A stretch of DNA of 37,474 nt, from the NCBI GenBank assembly GCA_017450525.1, contig JAFSTJ010000623.1, positions 1 to 37,474 on the forward strand, in the 5' to 3' direction. This document shows, in pieces, positions 31,097-37,474 of the stretch; positions within the stretch are counted from its first letter, which is position 1, and every line of letters begins with the position of its first letter. A program made the position numbers and the translations under genes. Source of the stretch: Victivallales bacterium (GTDB lineage Bacteria > Verrucomicrobiota > Lentisphaeria > Oligosphaerales > Oligosphaeraceae). The notes beneath the pieces are model-generated. The model did no database searches, was not told the origin of the DNA, and saw only the letters and a list, made by a program, of their open reading frames with translations.

Positions 31097-31345
31097 ATGG
31101 ACGCATACTTGCAGGCTCTTGGTGACATCTACGCCGTGATTGTCGAGAAGGACGGCGACATTACCTATATCGCCCAGGCGAAGTGCGATGCAGCCGCGAA
31201 GACGGATGCAGTTTGGCGCGTGAAGCGCGTCAAGGTGACAAGCTCTGGCGGTGTGGAGCGCACGACAGTCTCCTGGGCGGGTGGCCATCCTGGCTTCTCC
31301 CACAAGGCGGACAATATGGCAAGCCTGACATACCCTGAATACTGA
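31097..31345 (+). CDS. Small hypothetical virion protein
   Basis: 82 residues. It starts with a helix (AYLQALGDIYAVIVEKDGD) and has an AAKTDAVWRVKRVKV strand pattern and a closing SLTYPEY. This motif order (Y/A, AVW.V.RV, W.G, SL.Y) resembles small phage proteins found next to fibre genes. Function unknown. Start 31097 has a GGAGG site (AAACGGGAGGGAAG). Confidence 0.55.
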   Translation: MDAYLQALGDIYAVIVEKDGDITYIAQAKCDAAAKTDAVWRVKRVKVTSSGGVERTTVSWAGGHPGFSHKADNMASLTYPEY

Positions 31346-31353
31346 GGTGGACT

Positions 31354-31872
31354 ATGGGAGTAATCTTTGACGCGATACTTGGCAAGCTGCGCAAAAAGGA
31401 CAGCAGTGGTGGCGGCGGTGGCGGCGACATCTCCATCAGCGACGTTACTGGCCTGACCTCCGCGCTTGCTGGGAAGATTGAAACATCTGCCAAGGGGGCT
31501 GCGAACGGCGTTGCCTCCCTGGGCGCAGACGGCAAGGTTCCTCCGTCGCAGCTTGACCAATCCAGCTCAGTCACCACCATTCCCGCCGCTACCTCAATCT
31601 ATACTCTGGCGGACGGCTGCTATGTCCACACGCCTTCGACGACACCGACCTACACCCTGCCAGCGGTCACGGACGCGACAAAGACGCACTGGATTGTCCT
31701 GACTGTCAGCTTTTCCTGCGTACTGACCATTGCCTTCGAGGATTCTGGAGGAACGACCATCGTCCCGCTGGACACCATCACAATTGCTGCCAACGACGTA
31801 GTTGAATACCTCTGCCAATATGACAGCCTGCAATCCAAGTGGGTAATTGCCTGCGGGAAGCTCAACGCATAG
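31354..31872 (+). CDS. Tail- or head-fibre-like protein
   Basis: 172 residues. Begins MGVIFDAILGKLRKKD, then a poly-Gly hinge. Next comes ISISDVTGLTSALAGK and GVASLGADGKVPPSQL, the recurring fibre-shaft motif of many phage tail fibres. The C-terminal half is a beta-rich domain (TPTYTLPAV..., DTITIAANDVVEYL). The start at 31354 follows GAGGTGGACT. It begins the fibre module directly after small head proteins, with no tail genes between. Confidence 0.7.
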   Translation: MGVIFDAILGKLRKKDSSGGGGGGDISISDVTGLTSALAGKIETSAKGAANGVASLGADGKVPPSQLDQSSSVTTIPAATSIYTLADGCYVHTPSTTPTYTLPAVTDATKTHWIVLTVSFSCVLTIAFEDSGGTTIVPLDTITIAANDVVEYLCQYDSLQSKWVIACGKLNA

Positions 31873-31879
31873 GGGGAAA

Positions 31880-32548
31880 ATGGACTATTTCAACCGCAAA
31901 TGGGCATACTACGCCAGGACAAGGGGAGGGCTTCCATCGGGGTACAGGCGCGTCGAGTACCTGGAATGCTCTGGCGCACAGTACATTGACACGGGGGTTA
32001 ACGGCGGATCCGACATTGTGGTGTCCTGCGAGCTGTATTCGCCCGACGCTGGCGGCATCGCGTGGGGGTGCATCCAACAAGAGGCGGTGTCGGCGAACTC
32101 TACGCGCTCCCAGGCACAGATAGTAGGTAACTTATCCAATCATAATGTCCAGTTTTTTGCGGACACTGACACGTCCGCGATTATGTTTTCAGTACCGCTT
32201 CCCGCAAGGCTGTCCACGTCGGCGGACTTCGTGAATGGTATTTTCAGCGTAAACGGAACGACTATGACGCGAACAGTCGCGGCGTACAGCATGAACGTTA
32301 GCATATACCTTTTTGCGCGGCACGTCCTGCGCTCCAGCGGTGTTTACGACGTTGGCTCGTTTTGCAGCGGCGTCAAGGCGTACTGGATGAGAATCAGAAA
32401 AGATGGTGTGCCCACAAGAAACCTCGTCCCCTGCGTGCGCATCGCGGACAGCAAGCCTGGACTGTACGACCTGTGCGGGAGCATTTGCCAGCTTACAAAC
32501 TCGCCGTTCTACGTCAACGCTGGGAGTGGCGAATTTACCTATGCTTAA
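31880..32548 (+). CDS. Lectin/LamG-like fibre protein
   Basis: 222 residues. GGLPSGYRRVEYLECSGAQYIDTGV is present here in overlapping pieces: LPSGYRRVEYLE and SGAQYIDTGV. This is the conserved front of concanavalin-like/LamG domains common in prophage fibres and adhesins. The rest is a beta sandwich. GGGGGAAA precedes ATG 31880. The likely role is carbohydrate binding for adsorption, inferred from the family. Confidence 0.7.
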   Translation: MDYFNRKWAYYARTRGGLPSGYRRVEYLECSGAQYIDTGVNGGSDIVVSCELYSPDAGGIAWGCIQQEAVSANSTRSQAQIVGNLSNHNVQFFADTDTSAIMFSVPLPARLSTSADFVNGIFSVNGTTMTRTVAAYSMNVSIYLFARHVLRSSGVYDVGSFCSGVKAYWMRIRKDGVPTRNLVPCVRIADSKPGLYDLCGSICQLTNSPFYVNAGSGEFTYA

Positions 32549-32561
32549 TGGAGGTTCTAGA

Positions 32562-33167
32562 ATGCGATGGGCAAAAGACAATAACAACAAACTTGTTTAT
32601 CCTTCCGCGTCGGAGTTTGCAGGCATAGTTTCTTCGTCAAGTAACGTGAAAAATAACCTTAGAAACTTAAACTTTAATTTGTGTTTCTATATAGAAAAAG
32701 ATTTAATGAAAGGCGAAATATTCAAGGCGGGATGTTTGCCAGCAAATGACAATTATAATCGCAATAATGTTGTTAAGAAAATCATCAGCCGTGCTGAGGG
32801 CGCTCGTTCTATGGGGCAAAATACAAATGGAATCTTCCTTAATATAAGTAAAAGATACAATCCTTCAATGCAAAAGTTCATTGCTTTTGATTTTCCAAAT
32901 TACACCAGGGTTCATTCTTTTTTTAATGAGTTGAGTAATAAGACAATATATTGTGTATTATCACTAAAAGATAAAGACGGAAATGAAATTGTTATTTCAA
33001 AAGAAAAATGCCACAAAGCTTTATTTTATAGTAACGTGATTTCCCCCGAATTTTCAACATATAGAGGTTTTTATTGCGATAGTGATGGTGTTGTTTTCTC
33101 ATTTGACATGGACAAGGAAGACCTGAAAGACGTGAAATCAATGGAAGTCAAATTGGAAACAAAATAG
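32562..33167 (+). CDS. Chimeric fibre-end gene with AT-rich C-terminal part
   Basis: 201 residues. The first 25 or so residues (MRWAKDNNNKLVYPSASEF) look like an anchor peptide joining the previous virion gene. The remainder switches to AT-rich DNA near 32630 and encodes an unrecognised domain (KNNLRNLNFNLCFYIEKDL, later KDKDGNEIVISKEKC). GGAGG precedes ATG 32562. The sharp composition change suggests a swapped receptor-binding end or an acquired cargo gene fused to a virion start. Confidence 0.55.
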   Translation: MRWAKDNNNKLVYPSASEFAGIVSSSSNVKNNLRNLNFNLCFYIEKDLMKGEIFKAGCLPANDNYNRNNVVKKIISRAEGARSMGQNTNGIFLNISKRYNPSMQKFIAFDFPNYTRVHSFFNELSNKTIYCVLSLKDKDGNEIVISKEKCHKALFYSNVISPEFSTYRGFYCDSDGVVFSFDMDKEDLKDVKSMEVKLETK

Positions 33168-33210
33168 GTTTGTTACTCCTGTTGTTTATTGGGGTAGAGA
33201 AAAACATAAA

Positions 33211-33251
33211 GGGGCTGTTGCTTCCTCTTAATGAGGTTTTGCAACAGCCCC
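33211..33251 (+). terminator. Terminator at the end of the late operon
   Basis: GGGGCTGTTGC (33211-33221) pairs perfectly with GCAACAGCCCC (33241-33251), with a small inner CCTC/GAGG stem. No perfect T-run follows, but the stem is strong. It probably ends the rightward virion transcript. Confidence 0.65.
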
Positions 33252-33283
33252 ATAAGGTTCTTTTTCACTTTTCTCTGCACGTA

Positions 33284-33475
33284 TCAGGTTATTTCCGCCA
33301 TCACGCCATTTGGTTCACGAAGCGGAATATCGTTGTAATTCTCCCCGATGCAGCGGGGGCCTCGAAGCCATTGAAAGCCTCCCAAAGCAAGGGGCTTGGG
33401 CATGGATGCCAGCTCGATAATTACTTCGACTTTTTGAAATTTCGTAGAATCACCAAGCACAAATACCAGCAGCAT
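33284..33475 (-). pseudogene. Possible gene fragment
   Basis: A 63-codon minus-strand frame (ATG at 33475-33473; ...FQWLRGPRCIGENYNDIPLR, ending GVMAEIT) with plausible amino-acid composition but no SD. It may be the remnant of a host gene at the right end of the element. The rest of 33168-33769 is AT-rich without a gene and should include the promoter for the 33770 gene. Confidence 0.25.
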
Positions 33476-33769
33476 TACCACTGGCTATGTATTAATGAAT
33501 ATTTAGCACTTTTGGATTATACGTTGATGATTTCTCCTGTTTGATGTATAATTAAACTCCATTGCGGTTTTTAATTTCCATCATACTGTAAATGCTGGAA
33601 TGGCTTTTTCAAACTAGAAAAACTCTTTTTTCAATCGTTATCAATGGGAAAATCAAGAAACAAAGAAGAAAAATGGCTTATATAGGTTACATTAATAAGT
33701 ATTCGACAATTAAATGATCTGTAGCAGACGGGAATTCGGAACAGATGCATTTGAAAGCAGGATGGTAGT

Positions 33770-35335
33770 ATGAAGAAGGACTTGACTAGCAGTGTCTATA
33801 CATTCGAGGATTTGATACAGGGCAATTTCCTCTATGTCGATAAGACAGAATACATCTGGCAACTGATAAGGCCAGCGATAGGCATGTATTTCCTGTCGCG
33901 TCCAAGGCGTTTCGGGAAATCGCTGCTGCTTTCGACGCTGAAAGCCATCTTCGATGGCAAGAAGGAACTATTCAAAGGTCTCGCCATCTACGGCAAGCCC
34001 TACAAGTGGAACCAATACCCCATCATCCACATAGACTTCTCAAACAGCGACCTTGATACGGCCAAGGATGTCAGGGAATTCCTTCAGGATGAACTTAGTG
34101 AGTTGTCACGCACTCTGAAACTTCCTCTCCGCGGGCACAGCCTCAGCAAGCAGTTTGAATATCTGATCAAGGATGCGGCACTTTCATCCCCGATGAAAAA
34201 GGTCGTCGTTCTTGTGGATGAATACGACAAGCCAATACTAAGCAATATAACGAACCCTGCCCAGTGCCAGAGAATACTGAAGGTTTTGAAGGGCTTCTAC
34301 TCGAATATCAAGAAAGGGGAAAAATACACGCGATTGGCATTTGTCACAGGCGTGAGCAAGTTCTGCCATGTGTCTCTGTTCTCGGATTTGAACAATCTGA
34401 CGGACATTACGCTGAACCCACAGTTCGCAGGAATGCTTGGCTTCACTGAAGACGAGATACGCCATTATTTTGCCGACCGCATCGCCGATGCAGCGAAAGC
34501 CAGCACTGTTACAAGTGATGACTTGATTACAAAACTTCTTGATTGGTACGATGGGTACCGTTTCTCCGAGGCTGATACACACGTTTGCAATCCAGTATCT
34601 GTTTCAAGTTTCTTTCAGCCCCCCTATCAATTCAAAAACTACTGGGATTCAACTGGAACACCGACTTTTCTGCTTGAACTGATGCGTAAGCAGGCATACG
34701 ACTATGAAGCCGCATTGAACGACTGGTATGACGAAGGCATATTCGCCGCATACGAACTTGACAGGCTTGACACGACTGGGATGCTCTGGCAGACTGGTTA
34801 TCTGACCATAAAGGAAACACGTCAGAGAATCACGGGGACGCAGTACCTGCTTGACTTCCCAGACAGGGAAGTCAAGCAAACATTCATGGGCAGGATTCTG
34901 GAGATATACGGAGGGCTTAGGCAGGGGTTGCCCATTTCCATGATCCAGGATTTCTACGATGCCATATCGAATGACGACCCCGATGGCTTCATGACAATTC
35001 TGCAATCACTGTTTGCTGGAATCAACTACGACTTGCACATACCCAATGAAAAATACTACCAGACGATTTTCATAATTGTTTTCAGGCTTCTTGGCATTTT
35101 CGTCGAAGCCGAGGCACAAACAAACGAAGGCCGCATAGATGCATATGTTCGCACGTCAAAGACAGTCTATATCTTTGAGTTCAAGCTGAACAAGAACGCT
35201 AAAAAGGCGGTTAATCAGATTGTTGACCGCCACTATTACGAGAAATTCCAGTCCTGCGGGCTGCCTATCCGAATGGTTGGCGTGAACTTTAATTCGGAGA
35301 AAGGGCGTATCGACGGCTGGAAGGAAATGGCGTAA
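33770..35335 (+). CDS. AAA-ATPase/PD-(D/E)XK nuclease-like protein (DUF1703 type)
   Basis: 521 residues. The N-terminal AAA-ATPase-like domain begins SVYTFEDLIQGNFLYVDKT; Walker A RPRRFGKS lies at 44-51 and VVVLVDEYDKPIL is the Walker B. The C-terminal nuclease-like domain has GRIDAYV (D457) and IFEFKLNKNA (E470, K472), as in PD-(D/E)XK. This family is abundant in gut anaerobes and often present in many copies; its role is unknown, with mobile-element or defence links proposed. AGGATGG precedes ATG 33770. It is flanked by an AT-rich promoter region and a terminator, so it is probably a single-gene unit. Confidence 0.88.
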   Translation: MKKDLTSSVYTFEDLIQGNFLYVDKTEYIWQLIRPAIGMYFLSRPRRFGKSLLLSTLKAIFDGKKELFKGLAIYGKPYKWNQYPIIHIDFSNSDLDTAKDVREFLQDELSELSRTLKLPLRGHSLSKQFEYLIKDAALSSPMKKVVVLVDEYDKPILSNITNPAQCQRILKVLKGFYSNIKKGEKYTRLAFVTGVSKFCHVSLFSDLNNLTDITLNPQFAGMLGFTEDEIRHYFADRIADAAKASTVTSDDLITKLLDWYDGYRFSEADTHVCNPVSVSSFFQPPYQFKNYWDSTGTPTFLLELMRKQAYDYEAALNDWYDEGIFAAYELDRLDTTGMLWQTGYLTIKETRQRITGTQYLLDFPDREVKQTFMGRILEIYGGLRQGLPISMIQDFYDAISNDDPDGFMTILQSLFAGINYDLHIPNEKYYQTIFIIVFRLLGIFVEAEAQTNEGRIDAYVRTSKTVYIFEFKLNKNAKKAVNQIVDRHYYEKFQSCGLPIRMVGVNFNSEKGRIDGWKEMA

Positions 35336-35348
35336 CTGTAATATGAAA

Positions 35349-35378
35349 AAGAGATGCCTCCTGTTAGCGGCACCTCTT
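35349..35378. terminator. Bidirectional terminator between convergent genes
   Basis: AAGAGATGCC (35349-35358) pairs with GGCACCTCTT (35369-35378) with one G-U. It separates the rightward 33770 gene from the leftward paralogue gene. Confidence 0.6.
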
Positions 35379-35394
35379 GAAGCGAGAATCCATG

Positions 35395-35802
35395 TCAGCG
35401 GCGGATTGTTCCGATGCTGATGATGGGGATGTCCGCATCTTCCTTATCAGGCTTTACCCAGTCCAGCACAGTGCCTCCAGCCTCGGCGTAGTACGGCGTA
35501 ACCAGAAAGTTTCCGTCACCTTCTCTGGTCACGATATAGTCTCTTACCTTGAAGGTCTTGCTTGTGTGGAGGTCCAGCAGCATGGTGTCCAGTGACGGCA
35601 CTTCCGTAAACGGATACAGTGCATCCAGCACCTTCTGCCTGTCCTCATTGGGGATGATATATTTTTCGACCTCACAACCATTGGCCATTTCCAGAGGTTC
35701 AGTGGGGTAGTCAAGCCTCTCCTGCGCCCCCGTTATCATCATCAGCATCTCGCGCTCTGCTGCCCCAAGACTATTTGCCTTGTTGTAATCGTTGCCTTCC
35801 AT
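35395..35802 (-). CDS. Unknown protein, paralogue of the 487-924 gene
   Basis: 135 residues with AAAAGGAG before ATG 35802 (an upstream in-frame ATG would run into the hairpin). It shares NSLGA, MANGCEVE, IVTREGDGNFLVTPYYAEAG and GTVLDWV with the protein at 487-924. Its own C-terminus differs (KPDKEDADIPIISIGTIRR). The pair is about 34 kb apart in opposite orientation, each behind a hydrophobic small-protein gene. Function unknown. Confidence 0.8.
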   Translation of the reverse strand: MEGNDYNKANSLGAAEREMLMMITGAQERLDYPTEPLEMANGCEVEKYIIPNEDRQKVLDALYPFTEVPSLDTMLLDLHTSKTFKVRDYIVTREGDGNFLVTPYYAEAGGTVLDWVKPDKEDADIPIISIGTIRR

Positions 35803-35833
35803 TTGTTCAATTCTCCTTTTGTTTGTGAGTGAA

Positions 35834-35864
35834 AGCCCAGGGGGGCATGACACACCCCTGGGCT
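35834..35864 (-). terminator. Perfect 10-bp hairpin upstream of the paralogue gene
   Basis: AGCCCAGGGG (35834-35843) pairs with CCCCTGGGCT (35855-35864), 11-nt loop, between the small membrane-protein gene and the paralogue. It has no T-tract and matches the style of 93-121. Confidence 0.55.
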
Positions 35865-35880
35865 GGCTGTTTGCTTTGTT

Positions 35881-36108
35881 TCACATGATCTTGGCCTTGA
35901 GCATCAGCAGGCTAATCACCGTCGTGGCAAGCGACAGCAGTGCAACGCACACGCTGCCTTCGGTGACATGCGAATTGCGCCCGCCGTCCATTGGACTGGG
36001 GATTGGCCTGATTGGTGGATGCTTCCAGGGGTCGCTTTCCACGCCGCCCTCGCCGCCGATGATGTCGATGTCGGGCATGTTCATTTGTGTCTTTTCCTTG
36101 TAGTTCAT
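35881..36108 (-). CDS. Small protein with C-terminal membrane anchor
   Basis: 75 residues. A Gly/Pro-rich acidic front (NMPDIDIIGGEGGVESDPW, then HPPIRPIPSP) and a hydrophobic end (CVALLSLATTVISLLMLKAK) look like a tail-anchored membrane protein. AAAGGAG precedes ATG 36108; an internal ATG is possible. Its place before the 35395-35802 gene mirrors the zinc-ribbon gene before 487. Confidence 0.6.
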   Translation of the reverse strand: MNYKEKTQMNMPDIDIIGGEGGVESDPWKHPPIRPIPSPMDGGRNSHVTEGSVCVALLSLATTVISLLMLKAKIM

Positions 36109-36149
36109 GTCTGCTTCTCCTTTGTTGTTATTGGTTGTTGTACTGTCGG

Positions 36150-36875
36150 TTAGGTCAGTGCTGGCTGGCCGTCCAGTGCGAAAAGCCTTGTGAGCTTTCT
36201 ATTGCAGAGGTCGAAGCGAGCTGGCTTGTACTTGTGCGCAATCTCGGTGAACGCATTGAGCAGCGACCACTGGGTGCGCTCCCTGAACTCCTCATGCCGG
36301 GGCTCAAGGTACTCGTTGAAGACGGCGAGGATGTCACAGCTCGGAATCGCTCCATATTCGGCAGCCTTGACAATGAAGATTCTGGCCTGGTTGTCGGTCA
36401 CTCCAATATCATGCAGGTTTAACAGCCTCTCCTCGAACAAGAGATAGGAATCAGTCATAGCGTCCATTGTCTCCTCCACCATTGAGAAGAGGTCTATGCC
36501 AGATGTGTGGCGACGCTTGATGACGAACTCTCCGCCGAAGCAGAGGTTGGAGCAGACGAGCACGCTCACGCCGCAGCAAATGCCAGCCGCAAAGGACTGG
36601 TCATGGCTGTTGCGGATGCCGATGCAGCGTGTCCACTCGGGGTTGTTGCGATTGGTCAGCGTGATGACACCAAACATCTTCTGCTGGTCTCTCGCGAGAC
36701 CGAAGCGCTCGGATGCGATGGTCATTCCACGATTGCAAATAGCGGATTCGACCGCATCCACCACGTCTATGTGCGGAACGGGATGCCAGGTTGGTGTCCA
36801 TGCGGGTGTCGGTACTAGGGCAAGCGCGTTGCGGTCAACGTACTTGTCGGTCGGGTTGGCTAAACAAAGTCCCAT
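36150..36875 (-). CDS. DUF932-family protein
   Basis: 241 residues with the DUF932 layout: ALALVPTPAWTPTWHPVPH, ERFGLARDQQKMFGVITLTN, TRCIGIRNSHDQSFAAGICC, then VLVCSNLCFGGEFVIKRRH. The family is frequent on plasmids and large phages beside recombination genes; its function is not established. AGGAGACA precedes ATG 36875. Here it follows a RecB/Cas4-like nuclease gene and a 20-aa ORF in the same direction. Confidence 0.82.
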   Translation of the reverse strand: MGLCLANPTDKYVDRNALALVPTPAWTPTWHPVPHIDVVDAVESAICNRGMTIASERFGLARDQQKMFGVITLTNRNNPEWTRCIGIRNSHDQSFAAGICCGVSVLVCSNLCFGGEFVIKRRHTSGIDLFSMVEETMDAMTDSYLLFEERLLNLHDIGVTDNQARIFIVKAAEYGAIPSCDILAVFNEYLEPRHEEFRERTQWSLLNAFTEIAHKYKPARFDLCNRKLTRLFALDGQPALT

Positions 36876-36901
36876 TGTTTTTGTCTCCTATGTTGCTGGT
36901 T

Positions 36902-36964
36902 TCATTCTTCCTTGCTCACTGCTTCGAGGATGAGCTTGACGATTGCGGTAATCAGTTCAATCAT
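36902..36964 (-). CDS. 20-residue peptide ORF
   Basis: Encodes MIELITAIVKLILEAVSKEE, an amphipathic/hydrophobic helix. A strong SD (AAGGAGG) lies seven bases before the ATG, and the ATG immediately follows the TAG of the nuclease gene, so it is translationally coupled. It is too short for a standard gene caller. It could be a membrane-active or regulatory peptide. Confidence 0.55.
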   Translation of the reverse strand: MIELITAIVKLILEAVSKEE

Positions 36965-37474
36965 CTACGCCACCTCCTTTCGCTCAGTTGCGTTTTCAAT
37001 TGGCTTGCAGTGCCAGCCAGAGCATCTGTCTGCAAAGGGGCAGTCTGCGCACGCAAAGCTCCCTTCATTGGGAAGGAAGATGCCAGCCTGTATGCCTTTG
37101 TCAGCGGTAAGGAACAGCTTCTCAAGACGTCGGTAGTGGTCATCGTTTCGACTGGTGTAGAGGTGCTTGACAGCAGGGGTCTTCGTCTTTGTCACCACGT
37201 CGAAACGGAACGACGGTCTGCGTCCATGAACCTTCTCGAAGGCGTAGCTGAACACGGTCGCCTGCAAGTCCTTTGATGGCCTGTCTTCACTCCAGATCCT
37301 CGCGGCTGTCTTGAAGTCAACGATGGTATCGAAGCCTTTGGCGTTCTCGTCATCGAACGGCGTCTGCTCGGAAATCACCATGTCAAGTTCCCCGATGACG
37401 GGTTTGGAAAGACCAGGCATTTCGATTCGGAACGGCTCGGCTACGGACTTGATGGTGTAGTAGTCAATCCATTC
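36965..37474 (-). CDS. PD-(D/E)XK (RecB/Cas4-like) nuclease, N-terminus beyond the window
   Basis: At least 169 residues, open past the right edge. GLSKPVIGELDMVI provides the D of the motif, TIVDFKTA the DxK pair, and QATVFSYAF the conserved Gln-Tyr helix of RecB-type nucleases. The C-terminus has CADCPFADRC, a Cys cluster like the Fe-S-binding end of Cas4/AddB-type nucleases. The family degrades or processes DNA ends, often in recombination modules. Coupled downstream genes: the 20-aa ORF and DUF932. The frame has an apparent ATG at 37420, but reading continues upstream, so the true start is outside. Confidence 0.75.
   Translation of the reverse strand, partial: EWIDYYTIKSVAEPFRIEMPGLSKPVIGELDMVISEQTPFDDENAKGFDTIVDFKTAARIWSEDRPSKDLQATVFSYAFEKVHGRRPSFRFDVVTKTKTPAVKHLYTSRNDDHYRRLEKLFLTADKGIQAGIFLPNEGSFACADCPFADRCSGWHCKPIENATERKEVA

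Noticed and set aside
33170-33544. Plus-strand frame of 124 codons after the late operon
   Set aside because: It reads through the strong terminator hairpin at 33211-33251 and has no SD or recognisable domain.
36965-37474. Cas4 of a CRISPR locus
   Set aside because: Although Cas4-like in its Cys cluster and DxK motif, it has no cas neighbours or repeats in the window; a general RecB-family nuclease is the safer call.

Overview
The window looks like a stretch of a bacterial genome (or large accessory element) with good Shine-Dalgarno sites (AGGAG/GGAGG) before most genes. It contains a defence island at the left and an integrated phage-like element in the middle. The host cannot be named from the sequence. 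SD-led starts argue against Bacteroidota. The AAA-ATPase/PD-(D/E)XK protein at 33770-35335 belongs to a family common in gut anaerobes, including Lentisphaerota/Verrucomicrobiota, Clostridia and spirochaetes; that placement is inference only.

Layout. (1) 1-924: a gene tail, a small zinc-ribbon/glycine-zipper protein and an unknown 145-aa protein. (2) 1037-5825: an AT-rich defence island on the + strand. A small HTH regulator precedes an EcoRV-type restriction-modification pair: the methyltransferase and nuclease both resemble M.EcoRV and R.EcoRV, with the catalytic and recognition residues conserved, so GATATC is the predicted site. A two-gene cassette follows, a Cap4/DUF4297-like nuclease overlapping an SMC/ABC-3C-like ATPase, resembling a minimal Lamassu/ABC-3C system. 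(3) 5826-7760: an orphan ORF tail, two unknown genes, perfect hairpins, and a repeat-rich stretch that probably holds an attachment site. (4) 7830-17471: leftward early operon of the integrated element: tyrosine integrase, excisionase-like HTH, many tiny overlapping genes, DUF5662, DUF3310, DnaG-like primase, DnaB-like helicase and an RHH regulator. Several genes are under 60 codons. (5) 17610-19984: rightward lysogeny/cargo genes: HTH repressor, membrane protein, SDH/ClpP-fold protease and two small proteins. (6) 20257-22564: leftward RloA/RloB (AbiL-like) abortive-infection pair carried by the element. (7) 22967-33167: rightward packaging and head genes: terminase small and large subunits, portal, scaffold, major capsid, small head proteins and fibre-like proteins. 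(8) 33770-37474: an AAA-ATPase/PD-(D/E)XK protein, then leftward genes: a paralogue of the 487-924 gene, a small membrane protein, a DUF932 protein, a 20-aa ORF and a RecB/Cas4-like nuclease that runs off the window.

How it fits together. The integrated element has integration, replication, regulation, packaging and capsid genes plus fibres, but I see no tape measure, tail tube, sheath, baseplate, holin or endolysin. It is either a defective prophage, a phage with unrecognised tail and lysis genes, or a capsid-forming satellite that borrows tails. By eye, GATATC occurs four times in the window, all left of 6.8 kb and none in the remaining 30.7 kb. Three defence modules (EcoRV-type RM, the nuclease/ATPase pair, RloAB) sit within 22 kb. 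The flanking genome carries two diverged copies of one gene family, 487-924 and 35395-35802, in opposite orientation, each preceded by a small hydrophobic protein gene and a perfect 10-bp hairpin.
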